A stretch of 64,000 nucleotides of DNA from positions 1 to 64,000 of the forward strand of contig JAUWSQ010000004.1 in assembly GCA_030609965.1 (NCBI GenBank). The letters run 5' to 3'. A model generated the notes under the pieces. That model was not told the DNA's origin. It did not search any database and worked only from the letters and a program-made list of their open reading frames with translations. Below, in pieces: positions 1 through 8,747 of this stretch (position 1 is its first letter; each line of letters begins with the position of its first letter). The stretch comes from Candidatus Fermentibacterota bacterium. GTDB lineage: Bacteria; Fermentibacterota; Fermentibacteria; Fermentibacterales; JCC-6. The position numbers were made by a program, and so were the translations under genes.

Positions 1-32
1 ATCCTTTCTCCCTCCCGGTTACTCCGGGACAG

Positions 33-107
33 TGGCTGGGGCGGGAGGATTCGAACCCCCAATGCAGGGACCAAAACCCTGTGTCTTAACCATTTGACGA
101 CGCCCCA
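33..107 (-). tRNA. tRNA-Gln (anticodon TTG)
   Basis: Read on the minus strand this is a complete 75-nt cloverleaf with an encoded CCA. The 7-bp acceptor stem pairs TGGGGCG with CGCCCCA, followed by discriminator G and CCA. The anticodon arm is CAGGG / loop TTTTGGT / CCCTG, giving anticodon TTG (glutamine). The T arm carries GGTTCGAATCC. Its 5' part overlaps the last 22 nt of ispE on the same strand, so the tRNA is probably cut out of the ispE transcript. Confidence 0.97.
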
Positions 108-958
108 GCAGTTTCTGCTGATCTGCATATGGTAAAATCCCTATGCAGTGTTCTCGAGAAACTCTGCGCCCCGCTCTTCGTTCTGAAGAGTGCGTAAAAA
201 GTAGGCCCTGATCCTGACAAACCCCAGTTTTCACACTTACTGTCTGTCATGAACTGTGCCAGCTCCGCAATTTCAGGGAAGTGTTTCTCAAGCAGTGGAA
301 GGAAGTCATTCCGTAAATTATACGGAAAAGGCTTACCCTCATGCCATACTGCTGACGAGGGTGAATAATGCTTAATCATAGTGTTGTTTGTCAAGGATGT
401 ACTCATATCCCTGTCCCAGGCGCTGTACGCCCATGGAGTGGATACCCTGACATTCGGGTGAATAAGAACAGCATGGAAAAGAATAAGAGGGATTTCGGAT
501 AACCGGAAGCCCCGACCCTCTATCAAAGCAGCACCGCCTTTGATGAAAAATGGTACGTCACTTCCCAGGGTTTCCGCTATTTTAATGAGATCTATGTTCG
601 AAGTACCGGTAAGCAGACTGAGCCCTTTCAGTACTGCTGCGGCATCACTGCTTCCCCCCCCAAGACCCGCGCAGGATGGGATATTCTTCTCAAGCTCGAT
701 TGTCACATCCAGTAGTTTTGCAGTTCTGTTCATGAACGCATCGGCAGCCTTCCATGCAAGGTTCGATGAATCGGATGGAATATCCGCTGTGGAGCATGAT
801 AACGATATCGTGCCGTTTCCAGGCTTTTTGGAGATTCGTAGATTGTCGCATAGTGAAATTTCGTGAAAAGCGCTTCGTATGTCGTGAAAGCCATCAGGCC
901 TCCTGCCCAGGATTCTCAATCCAAGGTTGATCTTCGCCCTGGCCTTGAGTGTAACCAT
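86..958 (-). CDS. ispE: 4-diphosphocytidyl-2-C-methyl-D-erythritol kinase (IspE)
   Basis: This is the cytosolic GHMP kinase that phosphorylates CDP-methylerythritol in the non-mevalonate isoprenoid pathway. The 290-residue product has the family length. The N-terminal KINLGL segment (Lys9) is followed by the glycine-rich ATP motif PSCAGLGGGSSDAA at about residues 94-107, and the C-terminal GSGPTFYALF motif is present. I chose the ATG at 958, five bases after the UbiA gene ends, because the family begins just before the KIN motif; a longer reading frame to 1021 has no homologous extension. It follows the prenyltransferase gene in a likely operon. Its stop codon lies inside the tRNA-Gln gene. 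Confidence 0.93.
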   Translation of the reverse strand: MVTLKARAKINLGLRILGRRPDGFHDIRSAFHEISLCDNLRISKKPGNGTISLSCSTADIPSDSSNLAWKAADAFMNRTAKLLDVTIELEKNIPSCAGLGGGSSDAAAVLKGLSLLTGTSNIDLIKIAETLGSDVPFFIKGGAALIEGRGFRLSEIPLILFHAVLIHPNVRVSTPWAYSAWDRDMSTSLTNNTMIKHYSPSSAVWHEGKPFPYNLRNDFLPLLEKHFPEIAELAQFMTDSKCENWGLSGSGPTFYALFRTKSGAQSFSRTLHRDFTICRSAETAGASSNG

Positions 959-963
959 CACGA

Positions 964-1875
964 CTACAGAGTTGCTGTACCTGGATACAGTGTCAGAGCA
1001 GCGGCTACCGTAACAACCCACAGCAGGATATTGATAAGGAGAGGTTTGTCCTGCAGAAGCAGCTTGTCAGGGCTTCCGCCATGACCCTTTATATGGATAA
1101 GATAAAGGTATCTGAAGACTCCATAAGTTACAAATGGAATGGTCAGCCAGAGTCTGGTGGAAACCAGCTCTAAAGTTCTTTCGCTGACAGTGTAGATGGA
1201 GTAGCCGATGATACTTGCCGCTGTAGCTATTCCCATCATTTCATCGAGCAGTGGGATGCTGTACTCCTCCAGGCTCTTCCTGTGGCTGGCTGCATCCTCA
1301 CCAAGTGAGATGACCTCTGAGCGTCGTTTAGCGAAGGCCAGAAAAACAGCAAGAAAGAAGGTACATACGATAAGCCAGTAAGATATAGATACCTCGGTGT
1401 ATCCAGCATCTATTGCGAGTGTTACCCCTGCTATTGCCCTTAGAACGAATCCAGCGGCTATTATAAGAACATCGAGAATAACGATGTGCTTCAGTTTTAA
1501 GGAATAACATAGCTGCATCACAAAATAGATAGTGAGAATTACTGCGTAAGTCGGTGCCAGTATGTATGATCCTAGAAGTACACCCGCTGCGAGCAGAGCA
1601 GCTGCGATAGCAGCTGCAGGAACCGGGAGTGCTCCGGATGCTATTGGACGATCCTTCTTCTCGGGATGGCTGATGTCATTTTTCCGGTCAATAATATCGT
1701 TTAAAAGATATACCGAACTTGAGAGCAGACAAAATCCCAACGCCCCAAGAGCGGTTATACCCACCGCTTCCGGATCGTTCCAGAGATTTGCGAAAAGAAT
1801 CCCTGCAAAGACAAAGAGATTCTTCGTCCAGGATCTTATTCTAAGACTGCGCAGGAGAGCTGAAAACCTGTTCAT
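964..1875 (-). CDS. UbiA-family prenyltransferase, decaprenyl-phosphate phosphoribosyltransferase-like
   Basis: An integral membrane UbiA-superfamily enzyme of 303 residues with about eight hydrophobic segments. The first Asp-rich motif, NDIIDRKND (residues 59-67), is followed by the HPEKKDRPIASG stretch typical of the 5-phosphoribosyl-1-pyrophosphate:polyprenyl-phosphate transferases used for arabinose-type glycan precursors. The second loop, AKRRSEVISLGEDAASHRKSLEEY, also fits that subgroup. The reaction is inferred from these motifs; a quinone or heme prenyltransferase is a less likely alternative. It lies upstream of ispE, which makes isoprenoid precursors, in the same transcription unit. 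Confidence 0.85.
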   Translation of the reverse strand: MNRFSALLRSLRIRSWTKNLFVFAGILFANLWNDPEAVGITALGALGFCLLSSSVYLLNDIIDRKNDISHPEKKDRPIASGALPVPAAAIAAALLAAGVLLGSYILAPTYAVILTIYFVMQLCYSLKLKHIVILDVLIIAAGFVLRAIAGVTLAIDAGYTEVSISYWLIVCTFFLAVFLAFAKRRSEVISLGEDAASHRKSLEEYSIPLLDEMMGIATAASIIGYSIYTVSERTLELVSTRLWLTIPFVTYGVFRYLYLIHIKGHGGSPDKLLLQDKPLLINILLWVVTVAAALTLYPGTATL

Positions 1876-2099
1876 AATCAGTATAATAACTCATGGGGCT
1901 ATGATCAAACAGCCGATCCGGTTGATACTCGGGGATTTGTTCTTTCGATAACTTACTCCCGGTAATTTTAGTATATTATCATCGTCATAGTTGCTCTGAT
2001 TTATAGTTATTCAATTTAGATGTCCCCGGGACTGTTCAGTCCGGTTTACCAGACACACGATTTCTCAGCAAGTATTCTGTCTGAAACTGAAAGGCTGCT

Positions 2100-4160
2100 A
2101 TGCGAACAGTGCTGATTCTGCTGATATCCATCTTCTCTTTGCTTGCGGCGGAGCAGTATACAATTCAGGAATTCGGTAATTCTCAGAATGGGAAAATAGA
2201 AACCCTTCTTGAACAGCCTCTCCTGATCCGAGTAACTGACTCCCGCAGCCAGCCCGTTGCTGGAGTAGCAGTGGAGTTCGGAATTAATTCAGATGAAGGC
2301 ACACTTGCGTTTCCTTTTGAAGGTGAAAACCCTTTTATACTGGAAGGCGATACAGTATCGGGAGCCTTTTCAGCAGTGCTTGTCCATACGGATTCTGATG
2401 GGTATGCAGCTATTTCACTGATGCTGGGCAGCACCACCAGCAATAATAAAGTTGAAGCACATGTATTTCTTCCAGATGGTTCGGAGGAGAGGGTTCATTT
2501 CTCTGCGCTGGCTGTTGATTTGCAGAGTATCATCTTCCAGATTCTTGGCGGTCTGGCAATTTTCCTGCTCGGTATGAAGATGATGTCAGAATCCCTTCAG
2601 ACCGTAGCTGGAAACAGGATGAGGAGCATACTCAAAAGGGTAACCAGCAACAGAATGCTGGGACTGATGGCTGGTGCTCTTATGACAGCAGTCATTCAAA
2701 GCTCCAGTGCCACTTCAGTTATAGCAGTGAGTTTTGTGAATTCCGGTCTGATAGTTCTAAGGCAGGCCGTTGGTGTAATTATCGGTGCAAATATAGGTAC
2801 AACCATCACAGGCCAGCTGATAGCCTTCAAGTTAACGCACTACGCCCTGCCCATAGTCGCAATCGGTTTCGCCATGTACGCCTTCGCTAAAACTCAGCGT
2901 ATTCAGTTCTGGGGTAAGGTTATAGTCGGTCTGGGTCTTATTTTCCTCGGTATGACACTTATGAAGGATGTTCTTAACCCTCTTAAGACCAGTCTGGCTG
3001 TGCAGAACTTTTTCATGAATTTCAGTACAAACCCTCTGCTGGCGATACTGGCCGGAACAGTTCTGACATCTATTATTCAGAGTTCAAGTGCTACGGTTGG
3101 ATTAACCATGACGCTTGCCGGAGCCGGACTGATTAATCTGCAGGGGGCTTTCTACCTGGTTCTTGGTGATAATATTGGTACAACCGTCACCGCCCAGCTC
3201 TCCGCCATTGGCGCAAGTAGAGCAGCTAAGCAGACGGCCATGGCGCATACGCTTTTCAATGTAATTGGTGCTGTATACATGGGCTTGCTTATATCCAACA
3301 GCAGCGGTTTCGTTCTTAATTTCGTCAGATCTACTTCGGGTGATTCCCTGAGACAGGTGGCCAACGCTCATAGCATGTTCAATATTTTCAATGCGCTTCT
3401 CTTTTTGCCACTTGTCCCATTCCTGGCGAGATTGTGTCGATTCCTTATTCCAGACAGGGAGGAAGATAAGACCGACGAAGTTGAACTTATACTTGATGAT
3501 AATCTTCTGGATTCTCCCGCCCTTGCAATTGATAACCTTGAACGTGAGATGGTCAAAATGTCCAGTTACGCTGAAGCCACAGTCAAAGGGGCTATATCCT
3601 GCTTTTTCAAAGGTCATCCAAAATCGAACAGGATAATGTCCATGGAGGATAGAGTAGACTACATGCAGCGGGACCTCACCATCTATGCCTCAAAACTGTT
3701 CCAGCGCAATCTTGATCAGAAACAGTCATTGAAACTGCCTGTTATCATTCATACGATAAATGACCTAGAAAGAGTATCGGACCATGCAGTTAATATCGTT
3801 GAAGCCCGGAACAGGATATCCGGAACCTTCAAAATGGAACAGGGAGAACTGCCCAGGGCAGCTGAAACTGCAGCGAAGATCATAATCAAAATGCTTGCCT
3901 CCACAAGATTATCTCTTGAATCTCATGACAGAGAATCCGCCCATGCAGTCCTTACTCTTGAGTCAAGGCTCAACAGGCTCGAGGACGATGCCCGAAGAAG
4001 CTATACCGACTGCCTTACCAGTAATGGGGAGGACGGGTTGAAGAGGCTTGCGCTGCTTGATTTTATAGAATATTGTGAACGTATTGGTGATCACCTCACA
4101 AACATAGCTCAATCCCTTGTTGGTGGAGGGGTATGGCATGGGACCGACGACATTCATTAA
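2100..4160 (+). CDS. Na/Pi cotransporter (NptA/PNaS family) with N-terminal Ig-like domain and C-terminal PhoU domain
   Basis: A sodium-coupled phosphate symporter of the inner membrane. Residues 1-17 are a signal peptide. Residues about 20-140 form a beta-rich extracytoplasmic segment resembling a bacterial Ig-like (Big) domain, with the VTDSRSQPVAGVAVEF signature. The transporter core (about 143-450) has the two inverted repeats, each with a QSSSAT motif (200-205 and 327-332). The C-terminal 200 residues are PhoU-like, with ERVSDH and ERIGDH motifs. PhoU-linked family members are common; the exported Ig-like module in front is unusual. The ATG follows AAAGG. A terminator lies just downstream, so the gene is probably monocistronic. 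Confidence 0.9.
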   Translation: MRTVLILLISIFSLLAAEQYTIQEFGNSQNGKIETLLEQPLLIRVTDSRSQPVAGVAVEFGINSDEGTLAFPFEGENPFILEGDTVSGAFSAVLVHTDSDGYAAISLMLGSTTSNNKVEAHVFLPDGSEERVHFSALAVDLQSIIFQILGGLAIFLLGMKMMSESLQTVAGNRMRSILKRVTSNRMLGLMAGALMTAVIQSSSATSVIAVSFVNSGLIVLRQAVGVIIGANIGTTITGQLIAFKLTHYALPIVAIGFAMYAFAKTQRIQFWGKVIVGLGLIFLGMTLMKDVLNPLKTSLAVQNFFMNFSTNPLLAILAGTVLTSIIQSSSATVGLTMTLAGAGLINLQGAFYLVLGDNIGTTVTAQLSAIGASRAAKQTAMAHTLFNVIGAVYMGLLISNSSGFVLNFVRSTSGDSLRQVANAHSMFNIFNALLFLPLVPFLARLCRFLIPDREEDKTDEVELILDDNLLDSPALAIDNLEREMVKMSSYAEATVKGAISCFFKGHPKSNRIMSMEDRVDYMQRDLTIYASKLFQRNLDQKQSLKLPVIIHTINDLERVSDHAVNIVEARNRISGTFKMEQGELPRAAETAAKIIIKMLASTRLSLESHDRESAHAVLTLESRLNRLEDDARRSYTDCLTSNGEDGLKRLALLDFIEYCERIGDHLTNIAQSLVGGGVWHGTDDIH

Positions 4161-4231
4161 ATTCGTCTACCGGCCAATGCACCATTGAGTTGACAATGAC
4201 GTTCAATGTTGCGAGATTTGTCTTGTTATAC

Positions 4232-4257
4232 CCGGTCAGAAATTGACCGGAGTTTTT
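4232..4257 (+). terminator. Rho-independent terminator after the Na/Pi cotransporter
   Basis: A 7-bp perfect stem CCGGTCA / TGACCGG with a 5-nt loop is followed by AG and five T. It sits 72 bp after the cotransporter stop codon. Confidence 0.85.
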
Positions 4258-4272
4258 GCAGATGGGAGAGGC

Positions 4273-4330
4273 CGAACCGCAATAGCGGTTCGCTGTTGCT
4301 TTCCCGCAAGCAGTCATCCTCTTGCGGAAA
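4273..4330 (+). promoter_or_regulatory. Structured leader with two hairpins before the cpgS-like gene
   Basis: Downstream of the terminator lie a perfect 8-bp hairpin with an AATA tetraloop (CGAACCGC/GCGGTTCG, 4273-4292) and a second 7-bp stem (CCGCAAG 4304-4310 with CTTGCGG 4321-4327). The 3' arm of the second stem abuts the AAAGGA ribosome binding site of the gene starting at 4340, so folding could mask translation initiation. I do not recognise a known riboswitch class. Regulation is inferred from the fold alone. Confidence 0.4.
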
Positions 4331-4339
4331 GGACGACAG

Positions 4340-5665
4340 ATGAGCAAGATCAGAACCTTGATCCTTGGCGCCGCCGGGCGTGATTTTCACAATTTCAACG
4401 TAGTCTACCGGGACAATCCGGATTTCGATGTGGTAGCATTTACCGCAACACAGATACCGGATATTGATGGTAGGAAATATCCTGCGGAGCTTGCAGGTGA
4501 TCTTTATCCCGATGGGATTCCCATACTCGCTGAAGACGAACTTGAAAATATACTCATCGAGAAAGACATAGAACTCTGTGTCCTGTCATACAGTGATCTA
4601 TCGGACAATACAGTTATGGAACTCTGTTCAAGGGTCAATGCTGCAGGTGTTGATTTTACAATGCTTGGGGCAGAAAAAACCATGATTAAAAGTTCCAGGC
4701 CTCTCATCGCTGTCTGCGCGGTACGTACCGGATGCGGGAAAAGCCAGACAACCAGACGTGTGATAGATATTCTACATGCAGCTGGTAAGAAGGTAGTCGC
4801 CATCAGACACCCGATGCCATACGGAGACCTCGTTGCACAGAAGGTTCAGAGGTTTGCAACCCTTGAGGACCTGAAGAAACACAACTGCACCATCGAGGAA
4901 ATGGAGGAGTACGAGCCTCATATAAGATGTGGAAATGTCATATATGCGGGAGTAGATTATGAGGCAATACTACGCGAGGCGGAAAAAGAGGCTGATATAA
5001 TCCTCTGGGATGGTGGAAACAACGATACATCTTTCTATAAACCCGATATGACCATCACGGTGGTTGATCCTCACAGACCTGGACATGAGATATCCTACTA
5101 TCCCGGACAGACTAATCTCAGGCTTGCTGATGCTGTTGTTATAAACAAGATAGACAGCGCCTACCCAGAGGATGTTGATGAGGTCAGAGCCAATATCAGG
5201 GCTGTTAACCCTGATGCATTGATCATCGATGCTGCAAGCCCCGTGACGGTAGATAATCCCTCTCTCATAACCGGAGCTACTGTCCTTGTGGTTGAAGACG
5301 GACCAACGCTTACCCACGGTGATATGGAGTACGGTGCGGGATTCGTCGCAGCCGAGAAATTCGGCGCGGCTGATTACGTTGATCCCAGACCATTTGCGGT
5401 GGGTTCCATAATCGATACATTCGAAAAGTACTACGCAGACAGGGAAGAAGCAGTTATTCTTCCTGCTATGGGCTATGGTGAGGACCAGATGAAGGATCTT
5501 CAACAGACTATAAACGCATCGGATTGTGATGCTGTTGTAATAGCAACTCCAATAGACCTTACCCGGATAATCAAGATCAATAAACCAGTTGTAAGAGTGG
5601 GATACGAACTCCAGGAGATCGGCAAACCTGATCTTCCTGAGATTCTCAAATCATTCATGGATTAG
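4340..5665 (+). CDS. Cyclic 2,3-diphosphoglycerate synthetase-like GTPase/ATPase
   Basis: A 441-residue soluble P-loop protein matching the cyclic 2,3-diphosphoglycerate synthetase (CpgS) family, which in methanogens cyclises 2,3-diphosphoglycerate with ATP. The N-terminus, ILGAAGRDFHNFN, is the family hallmark. The P-loop VRTGCGKSQTTRR lies near residue 130, followed by RHPMPYGDL and a Walker-B-like ILWDGGNND. The C-terminal RVGYELQEIGKPDL is also typical. The ATG at 4340 follows AAAGGA; an in-frame start 18 bases upstream lies within the hairpin and is less likely. Bacterial members are common in environmental phyla but their substrate is unproven, so the reaction is inferred. Confidence 0.82.
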   Translation: MSKIRTLILGAAGRDFHNFNVVYRDNPDFDVVAFTATQIPDIDGRKYPAELAGDLYPDGIPILAEDELENILIEKDIELCVLSYSDLSDNTVMELCSRVNAAGVDFTMLGAEKTMIKSSRPLIAVCAVRTGCGKSQTTRRVIDILHAAGKKVVAIRHPMPYGDLVAQKVQRFATLEDLKKHNCTIEEMEEYEPHIRCGNVIYAGVDYEAILREAEKEADIILWDGGNNDTSFYKPDMTITVVDPHRPGHEISYYPGQTNLRLADAVVINKIDSAYPEDVDEVRANIRAVNPDALIIDAASPVTVDNPSLITGATVLVVEDGPTLTHGDMEYGAGFVAAEKFGAADYVDPRPFAVGSIIDTFEKYYADREEAVILPAMGYGEDQMKDLQQTINASDCDAVVIATPIDLTRIIKINKPVVRVGYELQEIGKPDLPEILKSFMD

Positions 5666-5695
5666 CTGGAGCAGAATAATGTTCATAATGCAGAG

Positions 5696-5720
5696 GGCAG
5701 GATATTTTTCCTGCCTTTCT
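5696..5720 (+). terminator. Terminator after the cpgS-like gene
   Basis: The stem GGCAGGA / TCCTGCC with a 6-nt T-rich loop is followed by TTTCT, 30 bp past the stop codon and before the kor operon. Confidence 0.6.
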
Positions 5721-5769
5721 GCGCAATCATCTGTCTATCTGTGCGATAGATAAGGGAGGTTCATGTTCA

Positions 5770-6141
5770 ATGGCTAAGAAATCCTCGTCTTCTAAAAAAA
5801 CCTCCACCGGCAAGAAGAACGGCGGCAAGGTTGAGGAGGACAAGAAAACACCGAAGGGAAAACTCCGACCCGACCCCGATTCCTTCGTGCATGTTTTCCC
5901 GGAGTGGTGCAAAGGCTGCGGTATATGTGTTGAGTTCTGTCCCACTGGTGTTCTGCAAATGAAGGATCAGAAAGCCGTTGTTGCTTACCCGGAGAAGTGT
6001 GTCAGGTGTTATCTCTGTGCCAGAAGATGTCCCGATTTCGCGATAGGTATCAAGAACAGAGAGGGACGAGTCAACGATACTCAGGATAAAACGCAACATT
6101 TACCGGCAACGAAGGTAAAGGGAGAAGGTGATTCCAGGTGA
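5770..6141 (+). CDS. korD: 2-oxoacid:ferredoxin oxidoreductase, delta (ferredoxin) subunit
   Basis: This is the small two-cluster ferredoxin subunit of a four-part 2-oxoglutarate-type ferredoxin oxidoreductase. Two [4Fe-4S] motifs, CKGCGICVEFCP and CVRCYLCARRCP, occupy the middle of the 123-residue chain. An unusual Lys/Ser/Thr-rich, highly basic tail of about 30 residues precedes the ferredoxin fold, and a polar tail follows it. AGGGAGG at 5753-5759 supports the ATG at 5770 rather than the short dead-end ATG at 5763. The stop overlaps the GTG start of korA by 4 bp, so the four subunits are translationally coupled. Confidence 0.9.
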   Translation: MAKKSSSSKKTSTGKKNGGKVEEDKKTPKGKLRPDPDSFVHVFPEWCKGCGICVEFCPTGVLQMKDQKAVVAYPEKCVRCYLCARRCPDFAIGIKNREGRVNDTQDKTQHLPATKVKGEGDSR

Positions 6142-7280
6142 TTGTGCCTTGGGGTGAAACCAGACTTGTACAGGGAAATGAAGCTGTTGCCCTCGGGGCA
6201 ATTGCTGCAGGTATAGATTTTTTCGCCGGTTATCCCATAACTCCCTCAACTGAGATAGCGGAGCTGCTTGCACAATACATGCCTCTGCTTGATAAAAAGT
6301 GGATCCAGATGGAGGATGAAATTGCAAGCGTCAGCGCTCTGATAGGGGGAAGGCTCGCAGGCTCAAAGTCCATGACAGCCACCAGTGGCCCCGGATTCAG
6401 CCTTATGCAGGAAGGACTTGGATACGCCTGCATGACGGAGGTTCCAATCGTGGTTGTAAATGTCATGCGGGGAGGACCCTCCACCGGCTTGCCCACACAG
6501 GCTGCACAGGGGGATGTCATGCAGGCAAGGTGGGGAACCCACGGAGACCACCCTGTGATAGCGCTCGCACCCTGCGATGTAAGGGAATGCTTCGAGCTGA
6601 CCGTCAGGGCTTTCAACCTCTCGGAGATATTCAGAACTCCCGTTATTCTTCTCCCGGATGAGATCATCGGCCATATGCGTGAAAGAGTTGTCTTTCCCCG
6701 GAAGGAAGATGTCCATGTTGTGCCCATGTCAGTTCCTGACGTTCCCGTTGAATGGTATGAACATTACCATGAATCAACATCGAACGTTTCTCCCATGGCC
6801 AGTTTCGGCAGCGGGTACAGATATCATGTTACGGGCCTCATGCATGATGTACATGGTTTTCCCACAAGAAAAAAGGACGAAGTACAAGCCAAGATGGACA
6901 GGCTCAAGCACAAGATCACAAGAAGACTTGATGAACTTGAGGATGTTCGGATGCATGAAGTGGAGGAGAGTTCTGTAGTTATCTTTGCCTACGGTTCTGT
7001 TTACCGGTCAGCGCTTGCAGCACAGGCGATTCTGAAGAAGAAGAGGAAAACTGTCGGTATCTTCCGCCCTGTGACCCTTTGGCCATTTCCCGACAGAACG
7101 GTAAAGGAAATGCTGGATTCCAAGGATGTTGTACTTGTACCGGAGCTGAATCAGGGACAGTTAATACACGAAGTTGAAAGAATGACCAGAGATTCTGTCA
7201 GAGTGGTCCCTCTTCACCGGATAGACGGGTATGCGATTACACCTGAAGAGATCGTTGACGCCGTTTTGGAGGTGATCTGA
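6138..7280 (+). CDS. korA: 2-oxoacid:ferredoxin oxidoreductase, alpha subunit
   Basis: This pyrimidine-binding-type alpha subunit of 380 residues belongs to the complex that converts a 2-oxoacid (most likely 2-oxoglutarate) and CoA to acyl-CoA, CO2 and reduced ferredoxin. The N-terminal QGNEAVALGAIAAG and GYPITPSTEI are hallmarks of KorA, as are SGPGFSLMQEG and the RGGPSTGLPTQ loop. The start is GTG at 6138, overlapping the korD stop (GTGA), preceded by GGAGAAGG. Substrate assignment rests on the subunit order delta-alpha-beta-gamma and KorA-like motifs; a branched-chain or pyruvate role cannot be excluded. Confidence 0.93.
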   Translation: MIVPWGETRLVQGNEAVALGAIAAGIDFFAGYPITPSTEIAELLAQYMPLLDKKWIQMEDEIASVSALIGGRLAGSKSMTATSGPGFSLMQEGLGYACMTEVPIVVVNVMRGGPSTGLPTQAAQGDVMQARWGTHGDHPVIALAPCDVRECFELTVRAFNLSEIFRTPVILLPDEIIGHMRERVVFPRKEDVHVVPMSVPDVPVEWYEHYHESTSNVSPMASFGSGYRYHVTGLMHDVHGFPTRKKDEVQAKMDRLKHKITRRLDELEDVRMHEVEESSVVIFAYGSVYRSALAAQAILKKKRKTVGIFRPVTLWPFPDRTVKEMLDSKDVVLVPELNQGQLIHEVERMTRDSVRVVPLHRIDGYAITPEEIVDAVLEVI

Positions 7281-8122
7281 TGTCTGCCACAATTCCTTAC
7301 GAGTATAAGTATCTCAGAGCCAAGAAACGGTTTCCCCATGTATGGTGCCCCGGATGCGGTATAGGCATAGTTATGGGCTCCATAATCAGGGCTGTAGACG
7401 CCATGGGATGGGAAAAAGACGATATCGTAATGGTCTCCGGGATCGGATGCACTTCCAGAATGCCGGTATACGTTGATTTCAATACACTTCATGCAACTCA
7501 CGGCCGTGGACTAGCGTTCGGAACCGGTGTAAAAATGGCAAATCCGGATCTGAATGTAATGGCTGTTTTGGGTGACGGTGACTCCCTGGCGATTGGTGGT
7601 AATCACATCATCCATGCCGCCAGGCGCAATATCGATATTACGGCAGTTATCGTTAATAACAATAATTACGGAATGACCGGAGGCCAGTTTTCTCCTACCA
7701 CACCTCTCGGAGCCAGAACATCCACCACCCCTTACGGGATGATAGAACCCGGTTTTGATGTCTGCAGACTCATGGACGGAGCGGGTGCGTCGTTTGTCGC
7801 CAGGGGTACGGTTTATCATGTGACTGAACTCGATAACATGATTCTGAAGGCATTCAAGAAAAAGGGTTTCAGTGTTGTTGAGGCTCTCGCTCCATGCCCG
7901 ACTAATTTCGGCAGGGCGAACCGCCTGGGAGGCCCGGTTGAGATGATGAAGCTTCTCAAGGACAACACGATAAATTTAAGTCAGCTGAAAGCCATGAAAC
8001 CCGATCAGACAGAGGGTAAGATCGTCCGTGGCATCTTTGTCGACAATGATTCCATCTCATATGGTGACAAATACGCGGCACTCTGCGAAAATGCCAGGAA
8101 GGCAGCGGAGGCAGGGAAATGA
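7280..8122 (+). CDS. korB: 2-oxoacid:ferredoxin oxidoreductase, beta (thiamine pyrophosphate) subunit
   Basis: The thiamine-diphosphate-binding beta subunit of the same complex, 280 residues. WCPGCGIG at the N-terminus provides a cluster-ligand-like cysteine pair. GDGDSLAIGGNH followed by NNNNYGMTGGQ is the diphosphate/Mg-binding motif, and SPTTPLGARTSTTPYG follows as in KorB. ATG at 7280 shares one base with the korA stop, and the 3' end overlaps korC by 4 bp. It acts in the cytosol and may run reductively for CO2 fixation or oxidatively for fermentation; the sequence does not decide. Confidence 0.94.
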   Translation: MSATIPYEYKYLRAKKRFPHVWCPGCGIGIVMGSIIRAVDAMGWEKDDIVMVSGIGCTSRMPVYVDFNTLHATHGRGLAFGTGVKMANPDLNVMAVLGDGDSLAIGGNHIIHAARRNIDITAVIVNNNNYGMTGGQFSPTTPLGARTSTTPYGMIEPGFDVCRLMDGAGASFVARGTVYHVTELDNMILKAFKKKGFSVVEALAPCPTNFGRANRLGGPVEMMKLLKDNTINLSQLKAMKPDQTEGKIVRGIFVDNDSISYGDKYAALCENARKAAEAGK

Positions 8123-8730
8123 AGAAATACTATGAGATAAGACTCTCAGGCGCGGGCGGTCAGGGACTGGGTCTCGCAGGTAGAGTATTCTCCGAGGCAG
8201 CTATTGATTCGGATTACAATGTGTGCCAGACTCAGAGCTATGGTCCGGAAGCAAGAGGAGGAGCAAGCAGAACGGATATAATTATTTCGAAAAAAGAAAT
8301 TCTGTATCCGAACTGTAGAAATCTCGACATACTTCTGGCAATGAACCAGGAAAGTGCCGACAAATTTGGTAAATCAGTTAAGGATGATGGGATTATTCTG
8401 GTGGACACAACCTTTGTGAACCAGATTCCCGAGGGCAGAGTGTACGAATACAGCCTTACCAGTATAAGCATCGAGGAGTTCAATACTCCCATGACGGCGA
8501 ATATTATTGCCGTTGGCATGCTTGCTTCAATCACAAGGTTGTTTACACTGGATGCCTGGGTCAGAGCCTTGAAGGAGAGGGTTCCTCGGCGGTTCATTAA
8601 GATGAACCTTAAGGCCTTCGAGCTCGGACATAAAGAGGGCCGCGAGATCCTTCATGTGGAGGAGGGAAGGATCCCCGTTGCTTACGATAGAAAGCAGCCG
8701 GTACCGGATTGTCTTAAGAACGATATCTGA
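8119..8730 (+). CDS. korC: 2-oxoacid:ferredoxin oxidoreductase, gamma subunit
   Basis: The gamma subunit, 203 residues, closes the four-gene operon. The N-terminal LSGAGGQGLGLAGRVFSEAA is the CoA-binding Rossmann-like motif of the family, followed by QSYGPEARGGASRTDI. ATGA overlap with korB indicates coupled translation. A strong bidirectional terminator follows 18 bp after the stop. Confidence 0.94.
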   Translation: MKKYYEIRLSGAGGQGLGLAGRVFSEAAIDSDYNVCQTQSYGPEARGGASRTDIIISKKEILYPNCRNLDILLAMNQESADKFGKSVKDDGIILVDTTFVNQIPEGRVYEYSLTSISIEEFNTPMTANIIAVGMLASITRLFTLDAWVRALKERVPRRFIKMNLKAFELGHKEGREILHVEEGRIPVAYDRKQPVPDCLKNDI

Positions 8731-8747
8731 TTGGTGAGCAGGATATA

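Noticed and set aside
3102-3617. 171-codon minus-strand frame opposite the Na/Pi cotransporter
   Set aside because: It is the antisense of a well-conserved gene with transporter and PhoU motifs and shows no family signature.
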